Shown here in pieces: positions 16,782-23,629 of a DNA stretch of 25,457 bases. The stretch is taken from the NCBI RefSeq assembly GCF_000213555.1, contig NZ_GL891984.1, positions 1-25,457 of the forward strand. The letters are read 5' to 3'. The position numbers and the translations under genes were made by a program. The notes under the pieces were generated by a model. It made no database searches and was not told where the DNA came from. It saw nothing but the letters and a program-made list of their open reading frames with translations. Origin of the DNA: Dysgonomonas gadei ATCC BAA-286 (GTDB taxonomy: Bacteria; Bacteroidota; Bacteroidia; Bacteroidales; Dysgonomonadaceae). The first letter of the stretch is position 1. The number at the start of each line of letters is the position of its first letter.

Positions 16782-17462
16782 ATGAATCTATTGATTATAG
16801 AAGATGAAATAGACCTATTGGAATCGATTACCGAATTTCTTGTTTCGGAATCTTTTTCGGTCCAATCCGTAACTACTTACTCTATGGCTGAGGAGAAGGT
16901 CGCGTTATATGATTATGACTGTGTGGTAGTAGATATAAACCTGCCCGGAGGAAGCGGACTGGACATTATAAGGAAACTGAAAAGTAAGAATAAAGATGCG
17001 GGGGTGATTATCATTTCGGCAAAAAACTCTCTGGACGATAAACTGACAGGACTGGATATCGGGGCCGATGATTATCTGACAAAGCCTTTCCATCTGTCGG
17101 AACTGAATGCTCGTATCAAATCCATTATTCGCCGCAGAGGTTTTAAAGGGAGTAATGAAAAGAAATTCAATGAACTGACCGTTCAGTTCGACAACCGCCG
17201 GCTCTTTGTGAATGAGAAGGAAGTAGTGCTTACCCGAAAAGAATACGATTTGCTTCTCTACTTTATAATGAATGAGGATAAGGTATTGAGTAAAGAAGAT
17301 ATAGCCGAACACTTGTGGGGTGATGATATGAGCCTGACAGCCGATTCGTTCGATTTCATATACAATCATATCAAAAATCTGAGAAAGAAACTGATCGACA
17401 ACGGGTGTAAAGATTATATAAAGACGGTTTACGGTATCGGATATAAATTCTCGGAAGAATGA
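16782..17462 (+). CDS. OmpR/PhoB-family response regulator
   Basis: Receiver domain 1 to about 115: acidic pair E7/D8, phospho-acceptor D51 (VVVDINLPGGSG), conserved Ser79 (IIISAKNS) and K101 (YLTKPFH). A winged-helix output domain covers about 128-224 (VVLTRKEYDLLLYF, TADSFDFIYNHIKNLRKKL, IKTVYGIGYKF). The 226-residue length is normal. Its stop overlaps the kinase start (ATGA), indicating translational coupling. Its targets are unknown; the adjacent PepSY-like gene is a reasonable candidate. Confidence 0.96.
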   Translation: MNLLIIEDEIDLLESITEFLVSESFSVQSVTTYSMAEEKVALYDYDCVVVDINLPGGSGLDIIRKLKSKNKDAGVIIISAKNSLDDKLTGLDIGADDYLTKPFHLSELNARIKSIIRRRGFKGSNEKKFNELTVQFDNRRLFVNEKEVVLTRKEYDLLLYFIMNEDKVLSKEDIAEHLWGDDMSLTADSFDFIYNHIKNLRKKLIDNGCKDYIKTVYGIGYKFSEE

Positions 17463-18736
17463 CTCTGATAAAATTGATCCGGAAATATCTTTTTATCTCC
17501 ATACTTGTAGTACTGGTTATAGGAGCGGTATCTCATTTCTTTATCTTCCGTTTTTTTATTCATTACTCCAGCGATCAGATGCTGAATGATCAAAAAAAAA
17601 GGATAGAGCAGTTTGTCGCGCGGAACGATACATTGCCTCTGGCGGCGACACTCGTTCTTAAACCCGCCAGAATAGAAGAGAAACGGATTGCAGACCCGGA
17701 CATATTCTCCAAAGAAGTTTTCAAAGATACAATTATGTACAGCGAGGAGACGGGCACATTCACGCCCTACCGCCAGCTCTACTTCACAGTATCGTACAAG
17801 GATGAACACCACCTGATCAATATCAACCAGCCTACAATGATATCGAACGATTTGTTCTATGCTATCGTATCATCACTTCTGATATTGTTTATCCTGCTTA
17901 TATCATTTACATATGTGGTAGAACATCTGCTGAAAAGAAATATATGGAAACCGCTTGATGACAATCTCCGGAAACTGCACGAATACGACCTGAAGGCAAA
18001 TACTGTTCTCGAACTAAAGAATCCGGGCATCAAGGAGTTTGACGAGATCAATGATGTTATTATGCGGATGGTGGATAAAATCAATGAAGATTACGAAAAC
18101 TCCCGCATCTTTACCGAAGATGCTTCGCATGAAATGCAAACGCCGCTGTCTATCATAAAATCGAAGCTGGATCTATTGATGCAGAACACAGGTTTGATGG
18201 AGAATGAAGAACAGGCCAAGTCCGTAAGGGCTATATCGAGGGCTGTATCCCGGTTGTCGAAATTAAATAAATCGCTCCTGCTGATTACCAAAATAAATAA
18301 TAATCAGTATGAGGAAAAGAAAGAAGTGGATATGAAGAAACTCCTTTCTCTCTACCTCTCCGATTTGGAAGAGTTGTTTGAAGCAAAGAGTCTTATTCTC
18401 ACCACCAAGATAGAACCGTGTGCACTTTTTATAAATCCCACATTGGCGGAAATATTATTATCCAACCTGCTAAGCAATGCTGTAAGGCATAATATCGCAG
18501 ATGGGCGGATAGATATACATCTCGATCAAACGCAACTGGTCATAAGTAATAGTTGCGCAGAAGGGGACATATCAGCTAATCTGTTCAACAGGATGGCTTT
18601 TCACCACAAGGCTGAAGATTCATCGGGGCTTGGACTTAATATCGTGAAATCTATCTGTGATAAGAATAACTTCGAAGCCCGATATGATTATACTGAGAAA
18701 AATACTTTTCGTATAAAGGTTATTTTTAATGTTTAA
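17459..18736 (+). CDS. Membrane sensor histidine kinase
   Basis: Partner of the upstream response regulator. TM1 is at about 10-33, a periplasmic sensor region of about 100 residues follows, and TM2 is at about 134-156. A HAMP-like linker runs to about 215. The H-box has His224 (DASHEMQTPLSIIKSK) and the N-box is NLLSNAVRHN (336-345). The ATP lid has SSGLGLNIVKSIC (388-400). The usual DxGxG (G1) box is replaced by ISNSCAEGD, a weak form also seen in other Bacteroidota kinases of this type. The sensor region has no recognisable domain. The gene starts within the response-regulator stop codon. Confidence 0.94.
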   Translation: MTLIKLIRKYLFISILVVLVIGAVSHFFIFRFFIHYSSDQMLNDQKKRIEQFVARNDTLPLAATLVLKPARIEEKRIADPDIFSKEVFKDTIMYSEETGTFTPYRQLYFTVSYKDEHHLININQPTMISNDLFYAIVSSLLILFILLISFTYVVEHLLKRNIWKPLDDNLRKLHEYDLKANTVLELKNPGIKEFDEINDVIMRMVDKINEDYENSRIFTEDASHEMQTPLSIIKSKLDLLMQNTGLMENEEQAKSVRAISRAVSRLSKLNKSLLLITKINNNQYEEKKEVDMKKLLSLYLSDLEELFEAKSLILTTKIEPCALFINPTLAEILLSNLLSNAVRHNIADGRIDIHLDQTQLVISNSCAEGDISANLFNRMAFHHKAEDSSGLGLNIVKSICDKNNFEARYDYTEKNTFRIKVIFNV

Positions 18737-18824
18737 TGAATATACTACATTGTTAGTATTAAGCAGTTAATAAAGATTAGTGATGTATTTATAAGTTCTA
18801 TTATTTTCTGCTTCACTTCGTTGC

Positions 18825-19258
18825 GCTTAAATGTTCATTTTGGCATTGCCCAAAACGAACCAAAAGGCTAGCGCTTCGTTCCTCGGCGACCCAAAACCGT
18901 TTCGTCGGCTGAATCAAACACACGGGCTATCGCCCCGTTTGATTCTACGCCGCCTGCAACGGATTGGGTACCCCGCCTGCGTCGCTAATGCGCAAGGGCT
19001 GACGCACGTGGGGCTAAAGCATGAGAAGCCTCTGTTCTGTCGCCGCATCGCGGTAACGGCCTCGTCCCGCAGGCGGGGTACCCAATCCGTAAAGCGGAGG
19101 TGTAGGGCAAAATATGGTAGCTGCTATACACGGTTGATAATCCAACTGAAGATGAATCCGTATTATTTTGCGCCACCGAAGCTGCGGTTTTGGGTCGCCG
19201 AGGGTCGCCGCCTTGATTTTTTGTTTCGTTTTGCATCAAGGCAAAATGAAAAACAAGC
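18825..19258. repeat. GC-rich nested inverted-repeat element, possibly a non-autonomous mobile repeat
   Basis: No convincing gene. Outer imperfect inverted repeats (18825-18899 against 19185-19258) share blocks TTCATTTTG, AAAACGAA-n-CAAAA and a perfect 19-bp block CCTCGGCGACCCAAAACCG (18881-18899 / 19185-19203). Inside is a perfect 23-bp inverted repeat (18959-18981 / 19068-19090, core GGGTACCCCGCC). A hairpin at 18911-18945 has GAATCAAAC/GTTTGATTC arms, and TGCGTC/GACGCA pair at 18978-18983 / 19001-19006. Base composition is clearly more GC-rich than the flanks. It resembles a MITE or a structured repeat. No target-site duplication or transposase is evident. Confidence 0.7.
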
Positions 19259-19324
19259 TGACAGGCGCGTTAGAAAAATCCAACATTAAACTTAAATAAT
19301 AAGCTTTTTACAAAATCTAATTAT

Positions 19325-20161
19325 CTAAATACCAATCATAATACCTATAGTATATGTCTTCAGATCAGGTCCTTTATCTTTGCTAAACATCGAGAACGGG
19401 GCATAGTAACCATAGACGCCTACATTATTTATCCCCATCTGAAGTCTGAATCTCATATCTATAGGGCGGATATTCAGGTCCTGTCCCATACTTACCTTAT
19501 GTGTACCTTCGTCATCTTTGAATTTCACCTGAGATTTGGAATAGTATTTTAGGAAGCCTACTACACCTCCCGATATATGAAAATTGGAAGTCTGATATTC
19601 CAGTAAGAGAGGGATGGTAACATAATAAGCAATTAATTGAGTTGCTTTATAATTAACTCCTTCCGGTGCAGGCTCAAAAACTGTGATCCCATCTTTCTTT
19701 GTGAGTGCGGAATTATCATCGAAATGATACCGTGACCATTCGCTTCCGATACCGCTAACCAATAACCAATTGGAGTTTTTTATCTGTTTGTGAAAATCGA
19801 TTATGTTGACTGTGAAATTATGCGATGTACTCATTTTCAAATTTCCATTAGGAATATCGTCGTAATTCATGAAACCCATCCCTATGCCGGTCCAGTGCGG
19901 ACTGAGGTGTTTCTTCTTTTTCCACGAAAAGATGAAATTGTAAGACGATCCGTCATACATCACCGAACTTTCGGGTTCGACGACTGTCGGTATTATCTTT
20001 TCTGTTTCGGTGCGGGTTGTGGTTACTAGTCCGGTAACGGTATCTGTAACGGTCTCGGTTACCACCGTTCTGATGATTGTATCTTGCGGTTGCTTTATAT
20101 CGTCGGCAAAGACAGATATTGTGAATAAGGAAAATGCAAGTATAATTATTAGTTGTCTCAT
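19325..20161 (-). CDS. Outer-membrane beta-barrel protein, unknown function
   Basis: 278 residues. Signal peptide 1-19 (FSLFTISVFA). A Thr/Val-rich segment (about 30-55: TVVTETVTDTVTGLVTTTRT) is probably a flexible linker. The rest has alternating hydrophobic strands typical of small barrels (HWTGIGMGFMNYDD, WLLVSGIGSEWSRYHF, VTIPLLLEYQTSNFHISGGVVGFLKYY). The end TYTIGIMIGI lacks the classical terminal Phe/Tyr but is strand-like. It is the last gene of a sigma/anti-sigma/secreted-protein/OMP operon, 12 bp after its neighbour. A cell-envelope target or sensor arm of the sigma pathway is plausible. Such operons recur in Bacteroidota, but I know of no assigned function. Confidence 0.8.
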   Translation of the reverse strand: MRQLIIILAFSLFTISVFADDIKQPQDTIIRTVVTETVTDTVTGLVTTTRTETEKIIPTVVEPESSVMYDGSSYNFIFSWKKKKHLSPHWTGIGMGFMNYDDIPNGNLKMSTSHNFTVNIIDFHKQIKNSNWLLVSGIGSEWSRYHFDDNSALTKKDGITVFEPAPEGVNYKATQLIAYYVTIPLLLEYQTSNFHISGGVVGFLKYYSKSQVKFKDDEGTHKVSMGQDLNIRPIDMRFRLQMGINNVGVYGYYAPFSMFSKDKGPDLKTYTIGIMIGI

Positions 20162-20173
20162 AATATATTGGTT

Positions 20174-20656
20174 TTATTGTAACTTAATACGTTTGTTATT
20201 GACATAGATAAAGAGGTCTTTCAACTTTTTCAGTTCGGCATCCAGATGTCCCGACGGGAAATTACCTTTCAGATAAACAAGGGTGATTTTCCTGCCTTTA
20301 TTCTTATACAGGATAAATTCACTATTATTCGTTTTATCCTTTCCCAGATAATAAGAACCCGATTCTATTAGGCCGTCTTTCTTCACTTCCGAAATTGTTA
20401 ACTTTCCGCGTGTGTCGGACTTCAGTGCTTCTGCTATATCCATCCTGTTTTGGGTATTTTCGTCCAGAATGAGACTTTTGTAAGAAGTGATGTTACTTCC
20501 CTGTGAAAGAACATCGGACGACAATTGCAGTAATACCGAACCTTCGCGTTTGCCATATTTGTCGAATATGTCTTTAATTTTCAGTCCGTCCTGAGCCAAA
20601 GCTGTGATTGTGGCTGTCAGTAGCATGAGGGTTAATATAAATAGTCTATGTTTCAT
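20174..20656 (-). CDS. Secreted protein in the ECF sigma operon, unknown function
   Basis: 160 residues with a signal peptide (1-21, LTLMLLTATITALAQ). The mature part starts DGLKIKDIFDKYGKREGSVLLQLSS and contains a later strand-rich part (ESGSYYLGKDKTNNSEFILY, RKITLVYLKGNF). It brings to mind the small periplasmic DUF4252/DUF6108 proteins that accompany sigma-factor operons in Bacteroidota, but I cannot assign the family with certainty. It lies 11 bp after the anti-sigma gene and 12 bp before the barrel gene, so all four are one transcript. Confidence 0.75.
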   Translation of the reverse strand: MKHRLFILTLMLLTATITALAQDGLKIKDIFDKYGKREGSVLLQLSSDVLSQGSNITSYKSLILDENTQNRMDIAEALKSDTRGKLTISEVKKDGLIESGSYYLGKDKTNNSEFILYKNKGRKITLVYLKGNFPSGHLDAELKKLKDLFIYVNNKRIKLQ

Positions 20657-20667
20657 AATCTGTTGTT

Positions 20668-21096
20668 TTATTCTGTGAAAGAATCCAGTATTCCTATCTG
20701 CGAATCGATGACATCGGCCTCTACTTCCGATACATTTTCTATCGATATCAGCGCTTCGGAATTGATTGTTTGCATATTCGTTATTTTCTTACCGTCGATA
20801 TACAGCATCGATTTGACTGCTTCGCTTTCCATGTCTGTATGGACGGATTTTATCGTAAGAAGTATCAGTATACTGGCGGCTATGCTCACCCATGCATATA
20901 CAGGTATTTTCTTTTTTTTCTTTTCAATGACGGCTTCCTTTCGTTCCTCCGAAAAGAAATTGAAAATAGGAGCATACATTTTGTGCCGTTCTTCAATCTC
21001 CGGTTGCCGGAAATATTGCCGTAGTATCTTTTCTTCTTCGAGAGATGTTTCCCCGTCGAAGTATTTTTCTAATATTTTATCAATATCATTCATCAT
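20668..21096 (-). CDS. Putative anti-sigma factor, single-pass membrane protein
   Basis: 142 residues. A cytosolic N-terminal segment (DIDKILEKYFDGETSLEEEKILRQYF) has the pattern of Bacteroidota anti-sigma proteins. A basic stretch (59-63) precedes one TM helix (about 66-82, VYAWVSIAASILILLTI), and a periplasmic tail of about 60 residues ends in an acidic stretch. The start codon lies 4 bases after the sigma stop codon, so the pair is translationally linked. It is expected to hold the sigma factor at the membrane until a signal arrives. Unlike FecR-type partners, it lacks a large periplasmic FecR domain. Confidence 0.8.
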   Translation of the reverse strand: MMNDIDKILEKYFDGETSLEEEKILRQYFRQPEIEERHKMYAPIFNFFSEERKEAVIEKKKKKIPVYAWVSIAASILILLTIKSVHTDMESEAVKSMLYIDGKKITNMQTINSEALISIENVSEVEADVIDSQIGILDSFTE

Positions 21097-21100
21097 ATTG

Positions 21101-21601
21101 TCATATTGCTTTATTGATACTTATAAATTTATCCCGGACCGTCTTCCGGGCTCTGGAGAGATTGACTCTCACCGTGGCGGCTTCGGCTCCCATAATTTCC
21201 GCTATCTCGTCCAATTCATAACCTTCCACATCGCGCATCAGCATTATTCTCCGCTGGGTTTCGGGCAACGTGTCTATAATTTTTCGAATGACAGTCACAC
21301 TATCGTTTTGCTCGGTATATGTATATGGAGTAACGGCAGTAGTACTTACAGCCACATTGTCGATAGCGACATCGTAGCGTTCACTTCTTAATCTGTCGAT
21401 ACATATATTTTTCAATGTTTGCATTGCGAATCCTCCGATGTTGGGATGCGTATTGAGCTGACTGCGTACATTCCATAGCCTCAAGAATGTTTCCTGAACA
21501 GCATCTTCCGCGTCAATATCATTCTTTAGTATACCCTTTGCAAAAATCTGCAGTTTTTCACGTAAGGGTATCACTGTCGATTTAAATCTCTCTAATTCCA
21601 T
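21101..21601 (-). CDS. ECF-type RNA polymerase sigma factor
   Basis: 166 residues. Region 2 covers about 10-78 (DIDAEDAVQETFLRLW, promoter-melting helix FAMQTLKNICIDRLRS). Region 4 covers about 108-158 (IDTLPETQRRIMLMRDVEGY, ELDEIAEIMGAEAATVRVNLSRARK) with the -35-binding HTH. It is the first gene of a four-gene operon with a membrane anti-sigma, a secreted protein and an outer-membrane barrel, suggesting an envelope-linked stress or substrate signal. An unusual set of overlapping inverted repeats lies directly before its start codon. Confidence 0.95.
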   Translation of the reverse strand: MELERFKSTVIPLREKLQIFAKGILKNDIDAEDAVQETFLRLWNVRSQLNTHPNIGGFAMQTLKNICIDRLRSERYDVAIDNVAVSTTAVTPYTYTEQNDSVTVIRKIIDTLPETQRRIMLMRDVEGYELDEIAEIMGAEAATVRVNLSRARKTVRDKFISINKAI

Positions 21602-21605
21602 TTTA

Positions 21606-21648
21606 AGGTCGCAGACCTATTTGTTATTTATATAGATAACGTAGGTCT
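21606..21648 (-). promoter_or_regulatory. Alternative hairpins in the leader of the ECF sigma operon
   Basis: Three related segments occur within 15 to 50 bases of the sigma start codon. AGGTC (21606-21610) pairs with GACCT (21614-21618). The overlapping AGACCTA (21613-21619) instead pairs with TAGGTCT (21642-21648), with inner GTTAT/ATAAC pairing. The two pairings exclude each other. It may be an mRNA switch, or overlapping operators for a regulator that reads AGGTCT half-sites. Confidence 0.45.
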
Positions 21649-21829
21649 CCAAAATTTGTAACATCGGATATAATCTTTTTTATAAAAATAGTAAAGTCTT
21701 ATGTAGATTGCGGTATAGGCGTGTTTATTTTTTACAGATATTTATGTGGTCGAAAGCTGTATATAATGATAAAAGGAATGAGATGGAGGTAGTTGTAGAT
21801 AAAAGGATGGAAAAAACGAAATTCAATTG

Positions 21830-22396
21830 TTAACTATAGAGCAACTCGTCATACAGGTCTTTTAATCGCTCGCGCAGATGCAGCACTGCATAGCGTTTAC
21901 GGGAGATAAGCGTATTGACTCCTATACCGGTTGCTTCAGATATTTCTTTGAAAGAATAGCCTTCCAACTCTGTCAGTTCGAATATTTCGCGCTGCTCTTC
22001 CGGTAGTTCGGCCAGCGCCGCTTCCAGTTCTATCCAAACCAGAGAACGTAGATATTCTGTTTCGGGAGATGAGTCTTCGTCGAGTAATAACCCTGTAACC
22101 TCGGCAAGGAAAAGTTCCTCACCGTTGTCGGAGATAACGGTCTTCATCTCCTCTTCCCTGTGTTTACGGCTACGGTCTATTATCTGGTTGTTGGCAACCG
22201 AATAGAGCCATGCCGAAACCTGTTCGATAGGCTTTTCTATCAGGTCGATCTTCGAAAGCTGGTAGAAGACATTCTGCAAGATGTCTTCCCCGTCTTCTTT
22301 AGAGAATACCCGTTTGGAGATATAATTCCTGAGTTGTGTCCGGTATTTTTTGAAAATACCGGAAGCGTCCTGCTCCTGTGGCAAATCTGTTGTCAT
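21830..22396 (-). CDS. Second ECF-type RNA polymerase sigma factor
   Basis: 188 residues. Region 2 covers about 15-85 (FSKEDGEDILQNVFYQLSKI, VSAWLYSVANNQIIDRSRKH). An acidic spacer (about 86-115) includes LLLDEDSSPETEYLR. Region 4 covers about 125-178 (LAELPEEQREIFELTELEGY, SFKEISEATGIGVNTLISRKRYAV). It is the last gene of a ferredoxin / histidine-rich membrane protein / sigma operon, 6 bp after the membrane-protein gene. It is quite different in sequence from the sigma factor 229 bp downstream. With no classical anti-sigma gene beside it, the membrane protein is the natural candidate partner. Confidence 0.94.
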   Translation of the reverse strand: MTTDLPQEQDASGIFKKYRTQLRNYISKRVFSKEDGEDILQNVFYQLSKIDLIEKPIEQVSAWLYSVANNQIIDRSRKHREEEMKTVISDNGEELFLAEVTGLLLDEDSSPETEYLRSLVWIELEAALAELPEEQREIFELTELEGYSFKEISEATGIGVNTLISRKRYAVLHLRERLKDLYDELLYS

Positions 22397-22402
22397 ATTT
22401 GC

Positions 22403-22786
22403 TTATTCTGGCTTATTGCCGGATTGAGAATTTTCTCTGTTTTCTTTGAATCGTTCTCCGAAGGAATGTGCTGCTCTCATATGTTCTCGGATATAGTCAC
22501 GGCGTTCGTCCCGTGACATACCTTTCATACGTTCTCTCAGATCGTGAAAGTGGCGATGATCGTGATGGCCCCGTCCTCTGAAAAAATGACCTTTTCCAAA
22601 CCGTCCGAATCCTCCGAGCAAGAGGCGACACAGTATCATTAAGCCTGCGGCCTGCCAGTAATTTATTGCAGTCCAGCCTACGATGGATGGTATCAGAGCA
22701 TTCCAGAGTAACATAACTATGGCTATGGACGCGGCAAACACTGCTATAAATATCAATATACCTAAAAACTTCTTTTTCTTATTCAT
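22403..22786 (-). CDS. Histidine-rich two-TM membrane protein, possible sigma partner
   Basis: 127 residues. TM helices are at about 7-31 and 34-59 (FLGILIFIAVFAASIAIVML; INYWQAAGLMILCRLLLGGF). A cytosolic-looking tail follows, with a histidine cluster at 67-81 (HFFRGRGHHDHRHFHD) and an amphipathic charged segment SRDERRDYIREHMRAAH (91-107). I recall similar short proteins beside sigma factors in Bacteroidota, but none with a proven role. The His cluster suggests metal binding (Zn, Cu or Ni), and the last helix could hold the sigma factor; both are inference. It is sandwiched between the ferredoxin (21 bp) and the sigma gene (6 bp). Confidence 0.75.
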   Translation of the reverse strand: MNKKKKFLGILIFIAVFAASIAIVMLLWNALIPSIVGWTAINYWQAAGLMILCRLLLGGFGRFGKGHFFRGRGHHDHRHFHDLRERMKGMSRDERRDYIREHMRAAHSFGERFKENRENSQSGNKPE

Positions 22787-22807
22787 CTTATTATTTATTA
22801 TCCGTTA

Positions 22808-23077
22808 TTATGCTGTTATTAATTCTATTGCATCCGAAGGGCATACAAATTCACACTTCCCGCATCCGGCACATCTTTCGGGATATTCCACTGTTGCATA
22901 ACTGCGTCCGTCTTTGTATGTCATGCCGATAACTTTACGACGGCATTTTTCCACACAATTTTCGCAGCCGGTGCATTTTCGTTCGAATATTTGTAAAGAT
23001 ATGACTTCACGGCTTCTTCTGTTAAACATTTTATACTTGTTTTTATTTTCATACTCATTTTTATAAGTAAGATGCAT
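22808..23077 (-). CDS. 2x[4Fe-4S] ferredoxin-type protein
   Basis: 89 residues. Cluster I ligands are C35, C38, C41 and C45 (CTGCENCVEKCRRKV), and cluster II ligands are C69, C72, C75 and C79 (CAGCGKCEFVCPSDAIEL). All eight cysteines are present. The residue after C45 is Arg, not the usual Pro, which may alter the cluster environment. The first 16 residues (MHLTYKNEYENKNKYK) look like upstream DNA read through; Met17 (MFNRRSREV, coding start at 23029) is an attractive alternative start. It is first in an operon with a histidine-rich membrane protein and a sigma factor, suggesting redox or metal signalling rather than central metabolism. Confidence 0.9.
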   Translation of the reverse strand: MHLTYKNEYENKNKYKMFNRRSREVISLQIFERKCTGCENCVEKCRRKVIGMTYKDGRSYATVEYPERCAGCGKCEFVCPSDAIELITA

Positions 23078-23629
23078 CCCTATAAACTATGACGAACAAG
23101 GCGAAAAAATATTTTAAATTATTTCTTTTTTTGTTATAGTACCGAATACTTATTGGTTCGGCAAGTTTTACCTCACCCTCGCTTTGGCGGTTGAAAATTC
23201 AAAAAGGTAACAAAAGTAACACTTGTTTCAGTAAACAACTTGTATCTCGTACTTCTTTATTTATTACTCAATACATACTACTTTGAAAAGGCAATAAAGG
23301 TTACACTTTTTCTATCCATTACTTTTTAGTCTCTCTGTAAGTCCCTTGGAGGATTGAGGGAGTCATTCAATACTTCAAAGAGCTACCGGCTGAAAGCCAT
23401 ATATACATAGATAAATTATTTTCCAAAGATTGAACAATCACGTTTAATCTTTGATTTTTCAGAAAAAAAATCTGTAGGCCTGCTCCGGCTGGGGTATTTG
23501 ATTGATATTGCAGATAAGGGACGTTTCTCAACGTCCCTCGTTTGTTTTGGAGTATAAAGGGGGGGTAAACAAAGCTATTTTATTTCCATATCAGTTTACA
23601 TTTATTATATCTATATCATCTCAATGGAG
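23078..23629. repeat. Gene-free gap with dispersed repeats and hairpins
   Basis: No gene seen. A unit at 23201-23237 is nearly the same as one at about 13189-13225 (shared GTAACACTTGTTTCAGT-like core), and a diverged unit is at about 23285-23310. Two clean inverted repeats follow. CAAAGATT/AATCTTTG (23424-23431 / 23446-23453) precedes ATTTTT. AGGGACGTT-tctc-AACGTCCCT (23517-23538) precedes a T-rich stretch. CCGAA/TTCGG at 23142-23146 / 23157-23161 lies upstream of the ferredoxin gene. The T-rich tails point to plus-strand transcripts, although no plus-strand gene is visible. Confidence 0.6.

Noticed and set aside
17459..18736. Degenerate (pseudokinase) histidine kinase because the G1 DxGxG box is missing
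   Set aside because: His224, the N-box and GLGL are intact, and a weak G1 box is common in this kinase type, so I treat it as active.
18831..19289. Open frame of 152 codons on plus and 84 on minus in the GC-rich element
   Set aside because: They run across the inverted-repeat arms and inner palindrome, show no domain or plausible protein composition, and GC-rich DNA gives long chance frames.
20648..21391. Open frame of 247 codons on the plus strand
   Set aside because: It is antisense to a clear anti-sigma gene and ECF sigma gene with recognisable domains; its translation is Ser/Ile/Phe-rich without any motif.
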